Source: Circinella umbellata
Taxonomy: Eukaryota > Mucoromycota > Mucoromycetes > Mucorales > Lichtheimiaceae
NCBI GenBank assembly: GCA_025093555.1
Contig: JAIWNF010000020.1
Coordinates: 248,001-312,000 of the forward strand
DNA: 64,000 bases
Direction: 5' to 3'
Part shown: piece after piece, positions 13,167 to 23,977 of the stretch
Position numbering within the stretch: the stretch's first letter is position 1
Layout of the letters: each line of letters begins with the position of its first letter
Notes under the pieces: generated by a model
Database searches by the model: none
What the model was told of the DNA's origin: nothing
The model's input: only the letters and a program-made list of their open reading frames with translations
Position numbers and translations under genes: made by a program

Positions 13167-14008
13167 TGTTGTGGGAAAAGGAAGAGAAAGAAGAAGGGGA
13201 CATGATGATTAAATTAATATAGAGTTCGTTTTGTCAAACGCGGGAAAAGAGAGCTATAAATGGAAGATCTTTTCGTGAAAGCTTACTAACTACCAAACTA
13301 GTAGTATATAGAAAGTGACATGGGTATTTTTCTTCTTGACAATAGAGCTCAACATTTGGAATCAAATATACTGCTTATATATTCAAGTCCAGAAGATCCT
13401 TTTCAGTGAAAAGAACAACAACCAATATTAATAACATTTTCATTCTTCTTGGCGTCTCAAGTATTTAGCCATACCTGCTGTCAAATAAAATCCTCTGAGG
13501 TGTTCGGAAAATTTTGTTGGGTTTTGAGAAAAAAAATGACCCGGTAGGTTGAGCATAAAATTCCGCATTTTTCATATGTACTCCGTGTGAATTATGTATT
13601 AAAGCGTGGCGACGATCACACAGATACTTATTATTTTTCAATCTTAAGAATGTTTATGAACGATATGCTTGAACAAATGTATGTGCTTTTGAATTAAAGA
13701 TTGATGAAACGTGTTTATCTTGAAATAAAAAAAAGTATTGGATCCATCAACATTATTGACTTATTCGCCATATTTGATACTATTTAAAAAAACCCAAACA
13801 AGTCTTGTGGAGAGAAAAAAATAATAGTTTGGAGTTACCTTTCAAGGTGTGGCTTTGTGTCATAAAAGAAATCATATGGCATCAAGAAGAGATAAGAAAA
13901 TGGTTTAAAAGACACTATATTCACAACAGTATGTGTTTGTAATAGGAATGTTTTTGCTTTACAAATTCCATTTGCGGATGGTAGCGACGTTTTTTTTATG
14001 GAGACTTA

Positions 14009-14209
14009 AAAACGTTGTATCAGCGAAACTTGAAAGAACCTGTCTTTTACGAGTTGAGTGGTATTGTGAATATTTATGGATGCCTCAAATTGATGAGAAT
14101 TCGCAGTGAACTGGGAGGATTTGCGTATAAAGAAGTTGTCAGAATCCTAGACGAAATTCCGGTGTCACTGAATCCGGTAACCAGCATACAATTTTACAAA
14201 GAGCTCTGA
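14009..14209 (+). pseudogene. Unidentified ORF fragment
   Basis: An uninterrupted stretch of about 65 codons ending at 14209 has natural-looking amino-acid composition (for example EPVFYELSGIVNIYGCLK and ILDEIPVSLNPVTS), unlike the low-complexity shadow ORFs around it. The frame is broken just upstream and no splice sites extend it convincingly. It is probably the remnant of a longer gene or mobile element. I do not recognise the family. Confidence 0.3.
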
Positions 14210-15937
14210 AGTTATGATTGATCTATTTCTTTTAAAAGTCAGCGTGAATCAAGACGTGTCATGCCATAACCCTCACTGAGAAACATTTCAATTGAATTGA
14301 CAACAAAATAAAGAATTGTAAAAGTCTCACCTCCCTGTAAGTAGCGCTTACTACTAAAAAGTTTCATTCTAATGACGAACGAGCAAAGGTATTATTTTTT
14401 GGTAAAAAAAAACAAAGGAATCTTTGTCGATGGAACAGGCTAGAGCTAAGAATGTAATGTGTTGGATTTGGAATAAAAAAAGCACTAACAGCTTTCCGCT
14501 TGGAGATAACGTCGGGAGATTTCAGTCCATCCATCTTGTAGCAACAAAGCACATTATTAGTATCATCATGGTTTCACTACATTATGTTATAATGACATAC
14601 GGACCATGGGTATTATTAGTTCAACTTTATTTATATAACATAAATGTAATTGATATTATTATGTTAACTCTTAAAACATTATTATAATCAATGAGATACG
14701 CCCATTCATTCGCGCCATTGCAGCAGACATAATATAAACTTTACATGTGTGTGTGCACCAGTAAAGTATAATCAATTTTGTACAGCCAAATTTTATTTGT
14801 AGTGCGGAGCGACAATTACGAAGGGAGTAATTCATGTGTCAAACTTTCTCGTCGTTATTATATCATAAGTATCTCAACAATAGGTACTTTTATCAATGTT
14901 ATTAAATGGATGACTTTAACTAGCTAAGAGGTTTAACCGTTTAATGATATTATATCATAATAATGGTTCCTATGTATTTAAATATACATTACTTGTCTGA
15001 ATTATAATAAGCTTAAACTATACAACTTATTGGTTTTGATTCAACCATGCTGCAAATCAATTGGTTGAAGAGTAACCTGTCTCGCGTGTTATACTTTGAA
15101 CAATAATATTCATCGCTTGGTTTCACTTTTTACGTACACTGTTGCAACAAGTTAATATAGTGTGTGCTACCACAACTATTGGTAAGGTTATACAAACAAA
15201 GAACATAATTGGTACTTCATTATTAGCTTCGATCTTAGTTACCCGTCGAGAAAAAAAAAACAGGAAACCAACTTGATCCCCATTAAAAACATCTCTTGAC
15301 TATTTTCAGCAAAACGCACTTTCAGGTATGGGAGCAAATAGTTGTAACACAAAATATCCCACTTTACCCTGTTACACCCGACCATTTCTTTTTTTTTTTC
15401 TAGCCAAGATTTTTGTTGCACAACATTGTCATTATACTTACTTTTAAAGAAATCCTCAAACACCGTTCACATAGAAAATAATTCCATGTCTGTATTGTTT
15501 GTCGCATGGCGTATGTATGCATGTTTATTAATAATGAGTCGTTCTCTCTTTTTCCCTCCTCTAATCGGACGATCGCCATCCATCAGAACTTTTCTATATA
15601 CTATGCAATAGTAATGAGCTCGTGCAATTGGTGATATATAGAGTTCCAAATACAAAATCTCTTTGAAATATGCACTCACTATTTACAAAATAGAAAGTAA
15701 TAGAAGTACAATAAAGTTTTGTTTACTCTATTTGTAAAAAGTAAGATTTTAAAAAATACTCTTTTTTTGGTACAGTTATCCGACTTTTTTAACAACCATA
15801 TCTAAATAATAATAGTCAGCTATTTACTACGTTACATATATAATATTTCGGAACGAACCAATAGTCAAGAACTGTATATCCGCTATGTTTGATCGGTTTT
15901 AATCTCTTGGAATAGCAATATATAAACATAAGTTGGT

Positions 15938-16043
15938 CATACTAAACACACTATAAACGGGAAGGAACCGACAGGTTCCGAAATACGCCGGACTCAGCTA
16001 ATAGACTGGTTCCGAATGAGGCTGGGTCATTTTAGTATGAATG
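15938..16043. repeat. Small palindromic cluster with GGTTCCGAA motifs
   Basis: A perfect 6-bp-arm hairpin (GGAACC-gaca-GGTTCC, about 15964-15979) and two direct GGTTCCGAA copies (about 15974 and 16008) are bracketed by an inverted 10-mer, TCATACTAAA on the left and its complement near 16033-16043. It could be a tiny non-autonomous element or a binding-site cluster. No target-site duplication is evident. Confidence 0.35.
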
Positions 16044-16503
16044 AAAAGAAAGGGAACGCTAACTTCACGTGGTATGTTGTTAACATTGAACAAACAATCG
16101 AGAAAAAATATGTCAAACTATGTTTTTTTTATGTAAGGATATATATATATATGCAGCAAGTTTTTTTTTTCTTCTTATTAATAACGAACAAATAGATAAT
16201 CGAGAATCAGGAATCAATAATGATAATAATAATAACAAAAGTAATAAAGGAAATATGATAGCAAAAAGAAAGAAAAAAAGAAAGAAAGAAAAAAAGAAAG
16301 GAAGAAAAAAAATATGAAGAAATGATGGATGTTATATGTGTGGAAGATGATAAATTGTCTTTGTACATAAGATATGTAAATATATACATATATATAATTC
16401 ATTGGGTGAAAAAGAAATAAAGAGTGAAACATGTATATAATAAATGAATGATAATGGAAGCGAAATAATAAAAATAAGAAGGAATATGGTAAAAAGAGGT
16501 GTT

Positions 16504-17402
16504 TTAGAGAATACGGCACCACCTTTTTCTTATCAAGGAGGCTTTGGGTCGAGTTGCTACTTGTGCTGCCATTCTGATGACATTATCCACATGCAAATTC
16601 TGCTTGGCGCTACACTCGCAATACTTGGCTTTGATTTCTTTTGCTAAATTCAAACCCTAACAACAAATCAGACCAATATTATTATTATTATTATTATCAT
16701 GATTATTGTTATTACAATAATTTATAAGCATTTCCTCTTTTCCTCCTGCCTGCCCGGGAAAAAAGAAGTATATAAAACAAAGTTTTGCTTTTTTATACCT
16801 GATCATAGCTTATGCAACCTTCCCTCTTCCGCAAATCAGTCTTGAGCGCCACGAGGACACGTTGAACATCTCCGCCACAATAGTGCTTTACTTCCGGGAG
16901 CCACTAGTACATAGCAGAAAGGATGTTTTTGTGTTCAAAAACAGTATAATATAAGCATCATTACTTTTTTGGAGTGTCATGCAACTTTTATGTATAGTTT
17001 TTTTTTTCTTTTTTTTTTCTTTTAAATACCTTATCTCTAACATTTTGAAAAGAAATAGGATTATCCACAGCAAAGCAAATAAGTACTACATCTGTCTCGA
17101 AATAAGATAATGGACGCAGTCGATCGTAATCCTCTTGACCTGCTGTATCCCATAATGCTAGTTCTACTGATTTTCCATTTTGTAAGTCAAGACGAGTTAT
17201 ATAGTTTTCGAAAACAGTTGGTAAATAATGCTGCAAGTAAACAAGAAGAAATTCATATTAATATGAGCACCATATTAATTATTGTTATTATTTTTAGATT
17301 TACCTCTGGAAATCTACCCTTTTGATATACTATCAGAAGAGATGTTTTTCCTGTTGCTCCGTCACCTACAACAACAATTTTTTTTCGGATCAGGCGACGC
17401 AT
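16504..17402 (-). CDS. Rho-family small GTPase lacking the Rho insert
   Basis: Four exons (17402-17304, 17230-17030, 16903-16799, 16656-16504) encode 185 aa. G-boxes are clear: P-loop GDGATGKTS, switch [26 protein letters not shown] (diagnostic for Rho/Cdc42/Rac), ALKTDLR and CECSAK. The C-terminus, RKRWCRIL, is a polybasic stretch plus a CaaX-like CRIL box, predicting geranylgeranylation and membrane attachment. Between KTDLR and CSAK there are only about 22 residues, so the ~13-residue insert helix that defines most Rho proteins is missing. Rho proteins direct actin polarity, wall synthesis and growth. Splice junctions join conserved motifs in frame, so the short form is not an obvious modelling error. 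The subclass cannot be assigned by eye. Confidence 0.9.
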
Positions 17403-17714
17403 AAGTTGAAGTTATTTTAAAAAGAAGAAAACAGGGAAAAAAAGGGTTAAGGAAGGAAGAAAGGAAAGGAAAAGAAAAGAAAAACGGAAGAGAAAAAAAG
17501 TTGTTAAAAAATAGAACTTACTGAGTGATTATTACTGGAATCAGTATGTTGTTGACAGCTGTGGGACATCCATCGTCGGATAGCCAACCTTTTGAGTAAG
17601 TAATGACCCATCTTATTGGCTAGATAATTGTACACAACACCCTCCTGTGATACGTTGTACTTGAAGTGAATCGGTTTTTTCTCTTTTTTTTTTGAAGTTG
17701 AACTCGAAGATATT

Positions 17715-17718
<4 letters not shown>

Positions 17719-17745
<27 letters not shown>
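17719..17745. repeat. (TA)n microsatellite
   Basis: About 13 uninterrupted TA dinucleotides in the upstream region of the Rho-type gene. Confidence 0.9.
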
Positions 17746-17751
<6 letters not shown>

Positions 17752-18417
17752 TTCTTTGTTATCTTTATTTCCTACATATACTTACTGCTCTTTTTGATAA
17801 GTTTTCATATATACCGTGTTAGATGCAATCATTAATAACTAAAAATCAATATATGGAGAACTACATTAAAGAAAAAAATTCGCAGCAATACTATTCCTCG
17901 TATTCATATTTTTTTATAAAAGTAGTTTTACTTGAATATGATACCATTCATCATCCAAAGTATTTTTTTCTATGACAAATGAAGCGAATTGCATGGGTAT
18001 CAATTTTTTTTGTATGAATTTGCGCAAGTATAAATACTTTTCTTTGTATATATTTCATTACTTATATGGTATAAAGTTATCCTGACATCTCGTGTGTAAT
18101 ATATAATCTACAGGCACAAATAATGCGTGAATGTTACACGCCTAGTTCCCACGAAACTAGAGTACTTTATTTTAATTTCTGGTAATAGAGGTCTGTTACT
18201 AAATTCATAATAATGTTTAATTGTTACTATGATGCATACTATTCAACTGATTTTCGCTCAAATTTTTTTTTCATTTTATATCCCCAAGTATTTAAGAATA
18301 TCGTGTCTATCCTCCATTTTTCTTCTTTTTTAACGGAGTATTCAATTGCATCGTATCAATTCACAGTCACTTTTTTTTTTTCTTTCGGTCTACTGTTGTG
18401 TAATTACAGTGCCTCCA

Positions 18418-18664
18418 CCCCCAATTTTCGACCAATTCTCACTTTTATAAAGTCCAATCTTCTCTTTTTTATTAGCAAAGATTTGTTTTGGTAAGGGCTC
18501 ATTTTTCGCTTTTGTTGCTTCAAAGTTAGTGTTTGATCTCAAGATTTATTAAAGTGGCTCTTTATTGAGACATTTTTAAAAGTTATTGACAGAGTGACGA
18601 CTTGCAATGTTGTGAAGAAATTTTCTGCTAACACTTTTGCCTGCTTCAAGTACTTCGTGTCCTT
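18418..18664 (+). repeat. Left copy of a ~250-bp inverted repeat
   Basis: The segment starts CCCCCAATTTTCG and ends CGTGTCCT. It is clearly homologous, at roughly 75-80 percent by eye and with small indels, to the reverse complement of 21436-21708. The match stops sharply at both ends. The sequence is rich in TTTTCGCTTTT-like words. Confidence 0.8.
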
Positions 18665-18789
18665 ACTGCTGACTTTCATGGAAAAAAAATGAAAAAAAAA
18701 CTCAGTACTGTTAACTATACAGCGAAGCTGCCAAATAATTACATATGAAATTGCTCAACCGCTATATGTTACCTTTACTTTAATGGGTT

Positions 18790-19085
18790 TAAAAGAGGTC
18801 TCTTGTATATATATGTAAATATAGCATATATTCTAGTATATCATCTGTCAAGTAATCAATGACCACAGTAATAACTATTAAATATATCGACACCAGAAGT
18901 AACTTGCAATGACATGAACAATTTGGGGCCCATGTATTTTCCACAACACCTCTAATTTTCTTCGGTCGTTGTGCTTTTCTTCTCCCATGCCAGTAGACAA
19001 TACTTTCTCTTGGACTGATTGCCAAATATGTTTTTAATGATTACACTATAAAATGGCAGTGATAATCGCGTAGCTCATCCACAAT
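18790..19085 (-). pseudogene. Degenerate ORF fragment, possible transposon relic
   Basis: Minus-strand reading gives natural-looking peptide pieces (SAIPYIVDELRDYHCHFIV, then after a frameshift AISPRESIVYWHGRRKAQ) with a stop and a frame change between them. It lies between the two inverted-repeat copies. The family is not recognised; it may be remains of a transposase or captured gene. Confidence 0.3.
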
Positions 19086-20005
19086 GTACGGGATGGCTGA
19101 TTTGTCTACATCTGCGAATCTTTAGCTTTGGTACAGTATTTGTTTAATCTTGTAGCAATGACTTGCTTTGACCTTAGTAGCCATATCTGTGAGGAGTTAT
19201 ACAAAGAAAACGAATTAGTTCCCCGTAAATAAAACTTGATGCATAAAGGTATATATTTTGCAGAGGAGAATTTTGTTGACACCCACTTCGGGATACATTG
19301 CAGTAAAGGATACATATATTTATTTATATATTTATGCAAGAGAAAAATATTCATGCAACCAAAAAAAAAAAACTCGTGTATTTTAAGCTCAAAAAAAGTT
19401 GTGACTCCCGCTTAAAAATGTTGCCGGAACGATTTGTGTAAATTAAATTTGATACATTGTAGAAAATAAAAAGTAAAAATGCGGAAAACAGCCTTCTTGT
19501 CGTGGGATAAAATGATATAAAAACTTTTTACTTATCAAATAGATGGAAGTATATTACCACTACAATTGATGGCGCGTGTCATGGAATTCTTAATAACAGT
19601 TGGTATATGCATGTCTTGTCTCGTATACCCCGCCATGGGAGAGATACCCTTTTTTCTGTTATTGATATATTAGAAATCAACGCATCAATCTTCTCCTATG
19701 CCAAAAAAAAAAAAAAGAAAAGAAAGAGAAAACGATATAAGCTTTCTAATTTTTTGTATGTTCATGTTTAACCTTATTCTCATTTTCAAGAAGATAGGTA
19801 GAGACAACACGAGGAACAAGCAATGTCATTCAGATCTCTGGGAGGTAAAACTCTTCCATGACTCTTGACAATCATTGAGCTTCAAACTCAAGTTTTATGT
19901 CGTACATGTTACAACAATGATCTCTTAAAAAAAATTACTTGCATTAGGGTGCATACCTTATAAGTGACTGTCGTGATTGTATACATATGTAATATCAATT
20001 CTTAC

Positions 20006-20473
20006 CTTGAATCAAAAGGCCATATACGGCCGGATTGTCAATATTCCTCTCAATCAGTTGATTCAGGATAATTTGAGGCTCGAGGTTAATCTTATTAATT
20101 ATCTTGTCACTTTTGTCGGGAGTGAAAGGCTCGGTTTCCTTCTTTACTGTACTTCAATGACACACAAGTCAAAGAGATTTTCAGGCTTGTACTTGTAGCC
20201 AACCTTGTAGTCGGGAAAATAGAGCTTACTTCCAGCAAGGTGCTTTAACAACTTATGTGTACGATACTTGTCGGAATGGAACACCTCTTTGGTGGGTGCG
20301 ATTTTTTTCAGATAAAATTGAGGATTCATGCTGTTCACTCGCCGGCAAAGCAGTCGGTTTTTTTTATACATGTTTTTGTATGAGATTTTTTTACGTATAG
20401 GTGTTTTATAAGTTTTTTTTATGTGATCTGGTATTTTTGCATTTTTTGCATAAAAGATCATTTTATGATACAA
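20006..20473 (-). pseudogene. Frameshifted ORF relic between inverted repeats
   Basis: From 20473 downward an open frame of about 109 codons contains FYLKKIAPTKEVFHSDKY and KYKPENLFDLCVIEV. It hits a stop near 20144, but the sequence continues in another frame with KKETEPFTPDKSDKIINK and PQIILNQLIERNIDNPAV up to a donor-like G|GTAAG at about 20006. This is best read as a broken gene. I do not recognise the family; the lysine-rich, hydrophilic make-up is compatible with a nucleic-acid-binding or transposon protein, but that is a guess. Confidence 0.4.
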
Positions 20474-21435
20474 ATATACAAGCGGGGATTGCGTTTAAAA
20501 TGGTTCGTGGCAAATCACATAAAAAATGTGTGGCTAGGCACATAAAAAATCCAAATCTCACCTGAAAAGACACGGCACCCTCATCTTTTTTATCTTATGT
20601 AGCTTAATTTAGTTATAGTTATTCTTCCATATATTATACTTATTTGAAGCCAAGTCGGAGGTCACATCAGTTGTTTATTCAGATGGAAGAAGTTTTTGTA
20701 AATTGACCATTTTCGGGATAAATACATGTAAAGCATTACGTATGGTTCCAAAATTTGGTGCAATTAAATCTACTTGGTTTTGCTACTATGTTCTTTCGTT
20801 TCAAATAAAACAAATATAAACATGTGTTGAGGGCTACGTAAGAAGTAGTGATGACGCCGCGAGTAGAATAGGGAGAGGGAGAGGAGAATCGCCAATTCAT
20901 CGAAAACTGTTGGTATCAAAAGCATTGGCTTTGCCGTAGCTAAATTCAAACCTTTAATGACAAGTGAGTAAAATAAAAATGCCTTGTTCTCGATTTACAA
21001 GTGGAGTATGACAACTTCCCGCTCCCGGCTGGGGACAAACAATTGTTCATTAAGGCAGTCAGCGAATTTCTCCGGCGTAGGGCAGAGTTCATGTGTACAA
21101 AGCCTTGTGTTTTTCTTGCAGTATACTTAACGTGTATACTTATCTTTAAAAGAGCATGAAATGTTGGCCTTGTAGAATTACGGCAACTCCTTAGAAGAAA
21201 CTACAATCTTTAAGACGCCAAACCGCCAATGATATCCTTATCCACGATACTTCTAAAATGTGCATTAAACCTGTTTGATGGAAAATTGTGTATAATATCA
21301 AAAATGCAAACCATGGTTACGATTCTCTTCCATGGATTAGTGTAAAAAATATAATTTTTTTTTGACATCATCATCCATATAATCAGAGGTCCGATTTACA
21401 GTGAAAATCTGGTTCTGGATAAGGCCGTTCGTTTC

Positions 21436-21708
21436 AGGACACGGAGGATTTGAAGCAGGCAAAAGTGTTAGCAGGAAAGCTCTTCACAACATTGCAAGTC
21501 ACTCTGTCGATAACTTTCAAAAATCCCTCAATAAATAACCGCTTTAATAAATCTTGAAATCAAACACGAAAATCAGATGATGCAAAAGCGAACTTTGAAG
21601 CAAACAAAAGCGAAAAATGAGCCAATAAAAAAGCGAAGATTGAACTTTATAAAAACGAAAATTGGTCGAAATCAGCCCCCCCCCCCGCTGGAAAGCGAAA
21701 ATTGGGGG
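21436..21708 (-). repeat. Right copy of the inverted repeat
   Basis: This is the reverse complement of the 18418-18664 repeat, longer by about 26 bp because of an 11-C run (about 21676-21686) and extra AAGCGAA units. Words of the form AAAGCGAA recur every 25-35 bp. With its partner it encloses about 2.8 kb. Confidence 0.8.
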
Positions 21709-22258
21709 TACATATATACAATGCACTTTTATGGCAGTAAAATGTGTCTAGACACCACGTCGCTTGACCTTTTTTCTTCAATAGTTCATGCATATCATAA
21801 TAAATAAACCAGTAGAATTTTACGTTTTTTACTTTTCTATTACTGTAACATTACTACTGTTTTCTTTTTTGTTCATAGGCTCTATTAGAGGCAGATCAAT
21901 TCATATTATATTATAGTTAAACATATCAGAAGACTTAATATGATTTTTAGCATAGTTACTCTGTTACTGTTTTTGATTATTTATAATAGAAAAAGAAAGT
22001 GTATAGTTTTTGTGTAATCAAATAGAGATGTTTTGTGCGAGCATATTATACCAAGAAGTTTCTAATGTGGCAAAAGAAATTACTTTTATTTCGATTGCCG
22101 CTCGAGTTAAGGAAAAATTCAAACAAATGAATCTCTTTTTTTAATGTTGTCGTTCCTTTTCCCTGTTCTTTTCACCATCCTGATTTAATTTTTTTTTTTT
22201 TTTCATTTACTCCCTTTTTAATACATATAAATTACATGCGATCCAGTGCAACATTGAC

Positions 22259-23617
22259 ATGTCATTGTCTGATAGAGCTCCCAGAAAGATACCCTCGATC
22301 CGGCAACAACCATTAGATCTACCGTCAACTGATGGCATGACTCTGGAGAAGGTGTTACAAAATCAAACAGCTAGTCCCTTCAGCTTGCGCGATTTCGCAG
22401 ATTACTTGGAACAAACTTATTGTTCAGAAAATCTCACATTTTACATGGCAGTCTCTGATTATGAACAATCGGCACGTTTATACTTTGGCAGCACACCTGA
22501 GAATCTAGACGCCCCCGTCATCATCAGTGGTCAGCCCTTTCGATTTTGTGAATCTGAGCAACCCATGTTGAATCATGAAGAACAGATTCGGTTTGAAACA
22601 CTCAAGGCTAAGTTTGAAGATATTATAGAACGATTTATTTTAACAAACGCGCCACAAGAAGTCAACATTCCCTATGAACTAAGACACCAGTTGCTAAAGA
22701 CATATCACAAGCATCAATCGTATCACCCTTCAATTCTCAAACCTGCATGCGTGGCCGTCGTTGAGCTTTTGCGGATCAGTGCATTTATTCCATTCGTTAC
22801 AGATCCAAATCGACTGGTGTTTCTATCAACACCTTCGAAGCCAACAATGAGTAGTAAATCTCTCAATATTAACAAAAGCTCATCATCCACACTATCTCCA
22901 CGAAGGCTGCGTAGTTCTCCTTCACTCGCCGCTGCGAATGACATCACTCCTCCCCCGCCTGTACCTACCATCCCGCTCTTACCAGAATCGCCAATGCCAT
23001 CGCGTACACCTTCTTCTGCTCTTATTAATAATCATAACGACATAGCATCAACAAGTAGAGCAACATTAGCACCAACACAAGCACAAGCACAACACTGGCC
23101 TGATTTTGATACCATGTCGATTACTAGTACAAGTACAAGTACATCAAGTACAAGTACGAGTACGAGTGCCATATTAAAAAAGTTAACAACATCTTTTCGG
23201 TTCCGAGCACGCTCGCAATCACCACCACGACAGACACGTTGGCGCCAGATAACTATCCCTGACCCACATCCATTTTTACTTAATCCTAATCAACAAAACA
23301 CACCAGCAACTGGATCATTATCTTCATCATCTGTACCAGTGATGGAACGCGGATTAAGCAATAGTAGTATAACCAGTACATCTACAGTTAGCAGTAGAGG
23401 AAGTATCAACACACCAACTATTAATCATTCTAGTACACCATCCACAAATAAATGCACTCCAGCTTCTTCGTCCTCCCCACCATCATCCATCGATACCCCA
23501 GTCAATCATTCATTAGTACAACCACAACGACATCTACATCAAAGACAACGACAACAAGACCAGCAAAACCAACAAGAACAGTCAACTCCAGGCACATTTC
23601 AACCATTTATTTGTTGA
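22259..23617 (+). CDS. RGS-domain protein
   Basis: A single-exon gene of 452 aa. Residues about 25-185 form a regulator-of-G-protein-signalling domain: TLEKVLQNQTASPFSLRDFA, then YLEQTYCSENLTFYMAV, and after a variable insert PYELRHQLLKTYHKH and the closing helices up to FIPFVTD. RGS domains speed GTP hydrolysis by heterotrimeric G-alpha subunits and so dampen pheromone, nutrient or light signalling. The remaining ~260 residues are Ser/Thr/Pro- and then Gln-rich, with TSTST runs, and are probably disordered and phosphorylated. A ~55-residue insert between the early and late helices is larger than in canonical RGS boxes and resembles fungal membrane-type RGS relatives, but no transmembrane segment is present. 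Its target G-alpha is unknown. Confidence 0.88.
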   Translation: MSLSDRAPRKIPSIRQQPLDLPSTDGMTLEKVLQNQTASPFSLRDFADYLEQTYCSENLTFYMAVSDYEQSARLYFGSTPENLDAPVIISGQPFRFCESEQPMLNHEEQIRFETLKAKFEDIIERFILTNAPQEVNIPYELRHQLLKTYHKHQSYHPSILKPACVAVVELLRISAFIPFVTDPNRLVFLSTPSKPTMSSKSLNINKSSSSTLSPRRLRSSPSLAAANDITPPPPVPTIPLLPESPMPSRTPSSALINNHNDIASTSRATLAPTQAQAQHWPDFDTMSITSTSTSTSSTSTSTSAILKKLTTSFRFRARSQSPPRQTRWRQITIPDPHPFLLNPNQQNTPATGSLSSSSVPVMERGLSNSSITSTSTVSSRGSINTPTINHSSTPSTNKCTPASSSSPPSSIDTPVNHSLVQPQRHLHQRQRQQDQQNQQEQSTPGTFQPFIC

Positions 23618-23977
23618 TCCATATATAAAATGTATTAACTTTTCTTTTTTTTCTTCGCTATACCACTATTACTAATATTACTGTTATCACATCAGTTTAT
23701 TTTACATCCCGCACAACATGATGAATTTCTTTTTCTTTTTACTACACATATGCCCTTGCTTCGTTTTTTAGAGACTTTTTTTTTTTTTTTTTTTTTGCAT
23801 GCAAACTCCATCCTTTTACAGTATTCCTTACCAGAAACCCCTCAGCTTATATACAAAAGATCACCGTTTTATTCGTAATAATATAAATATATTTATTCAC
23901 ATTCCACGCACAAACTTAAAGAACCAGTAAACATAAACAGTACATATTAGTATTTATGATTTAAATTATATATTATA
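23618..23977. terminator. Shared 3' region of convergent genes
   Basis: This AT-rich 360-bp spacer lies between the stop codons of the RGS gene (+) and the SET gene (-). It contains a long T run near 23776-23797 and ATAAAT/AATAAT words that could act as poly(A) signals on both strands. Confidence 0.4.

Larger units (their letters stand above)
13167..16503. other. Gene-poor intergenic region
   Basis: A 3.3-kb AT-rich stretch between the kinase start and the Rho-gene stop. It contains one ORF fragment (14009-14209), a small palindromic cluster (15938-16043) and purine-rich low-complexity sequence near 16260-16320. I find no complete gene, tRNA or intact transposon. Confidence 0.55.
17403..22258. 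other. Gene-poor region with decayed elements
   Basis: This 4.9-kb interval between the Rho gene (-) and the RGS gene (+) contains the promoters of both, a TA microsatellite, an inverted repeat pair and at least two degenerate minus-strand ORFs (18790-19085 and 20006-20473). No intact gene was found. Confidence 0.6.

Noticed and set aside
22723..22971. Minus-strand ORF within the RGS gene
   Set aside because: Antisense shadow over the Ser-rich linker of a well-supported coding sequence.
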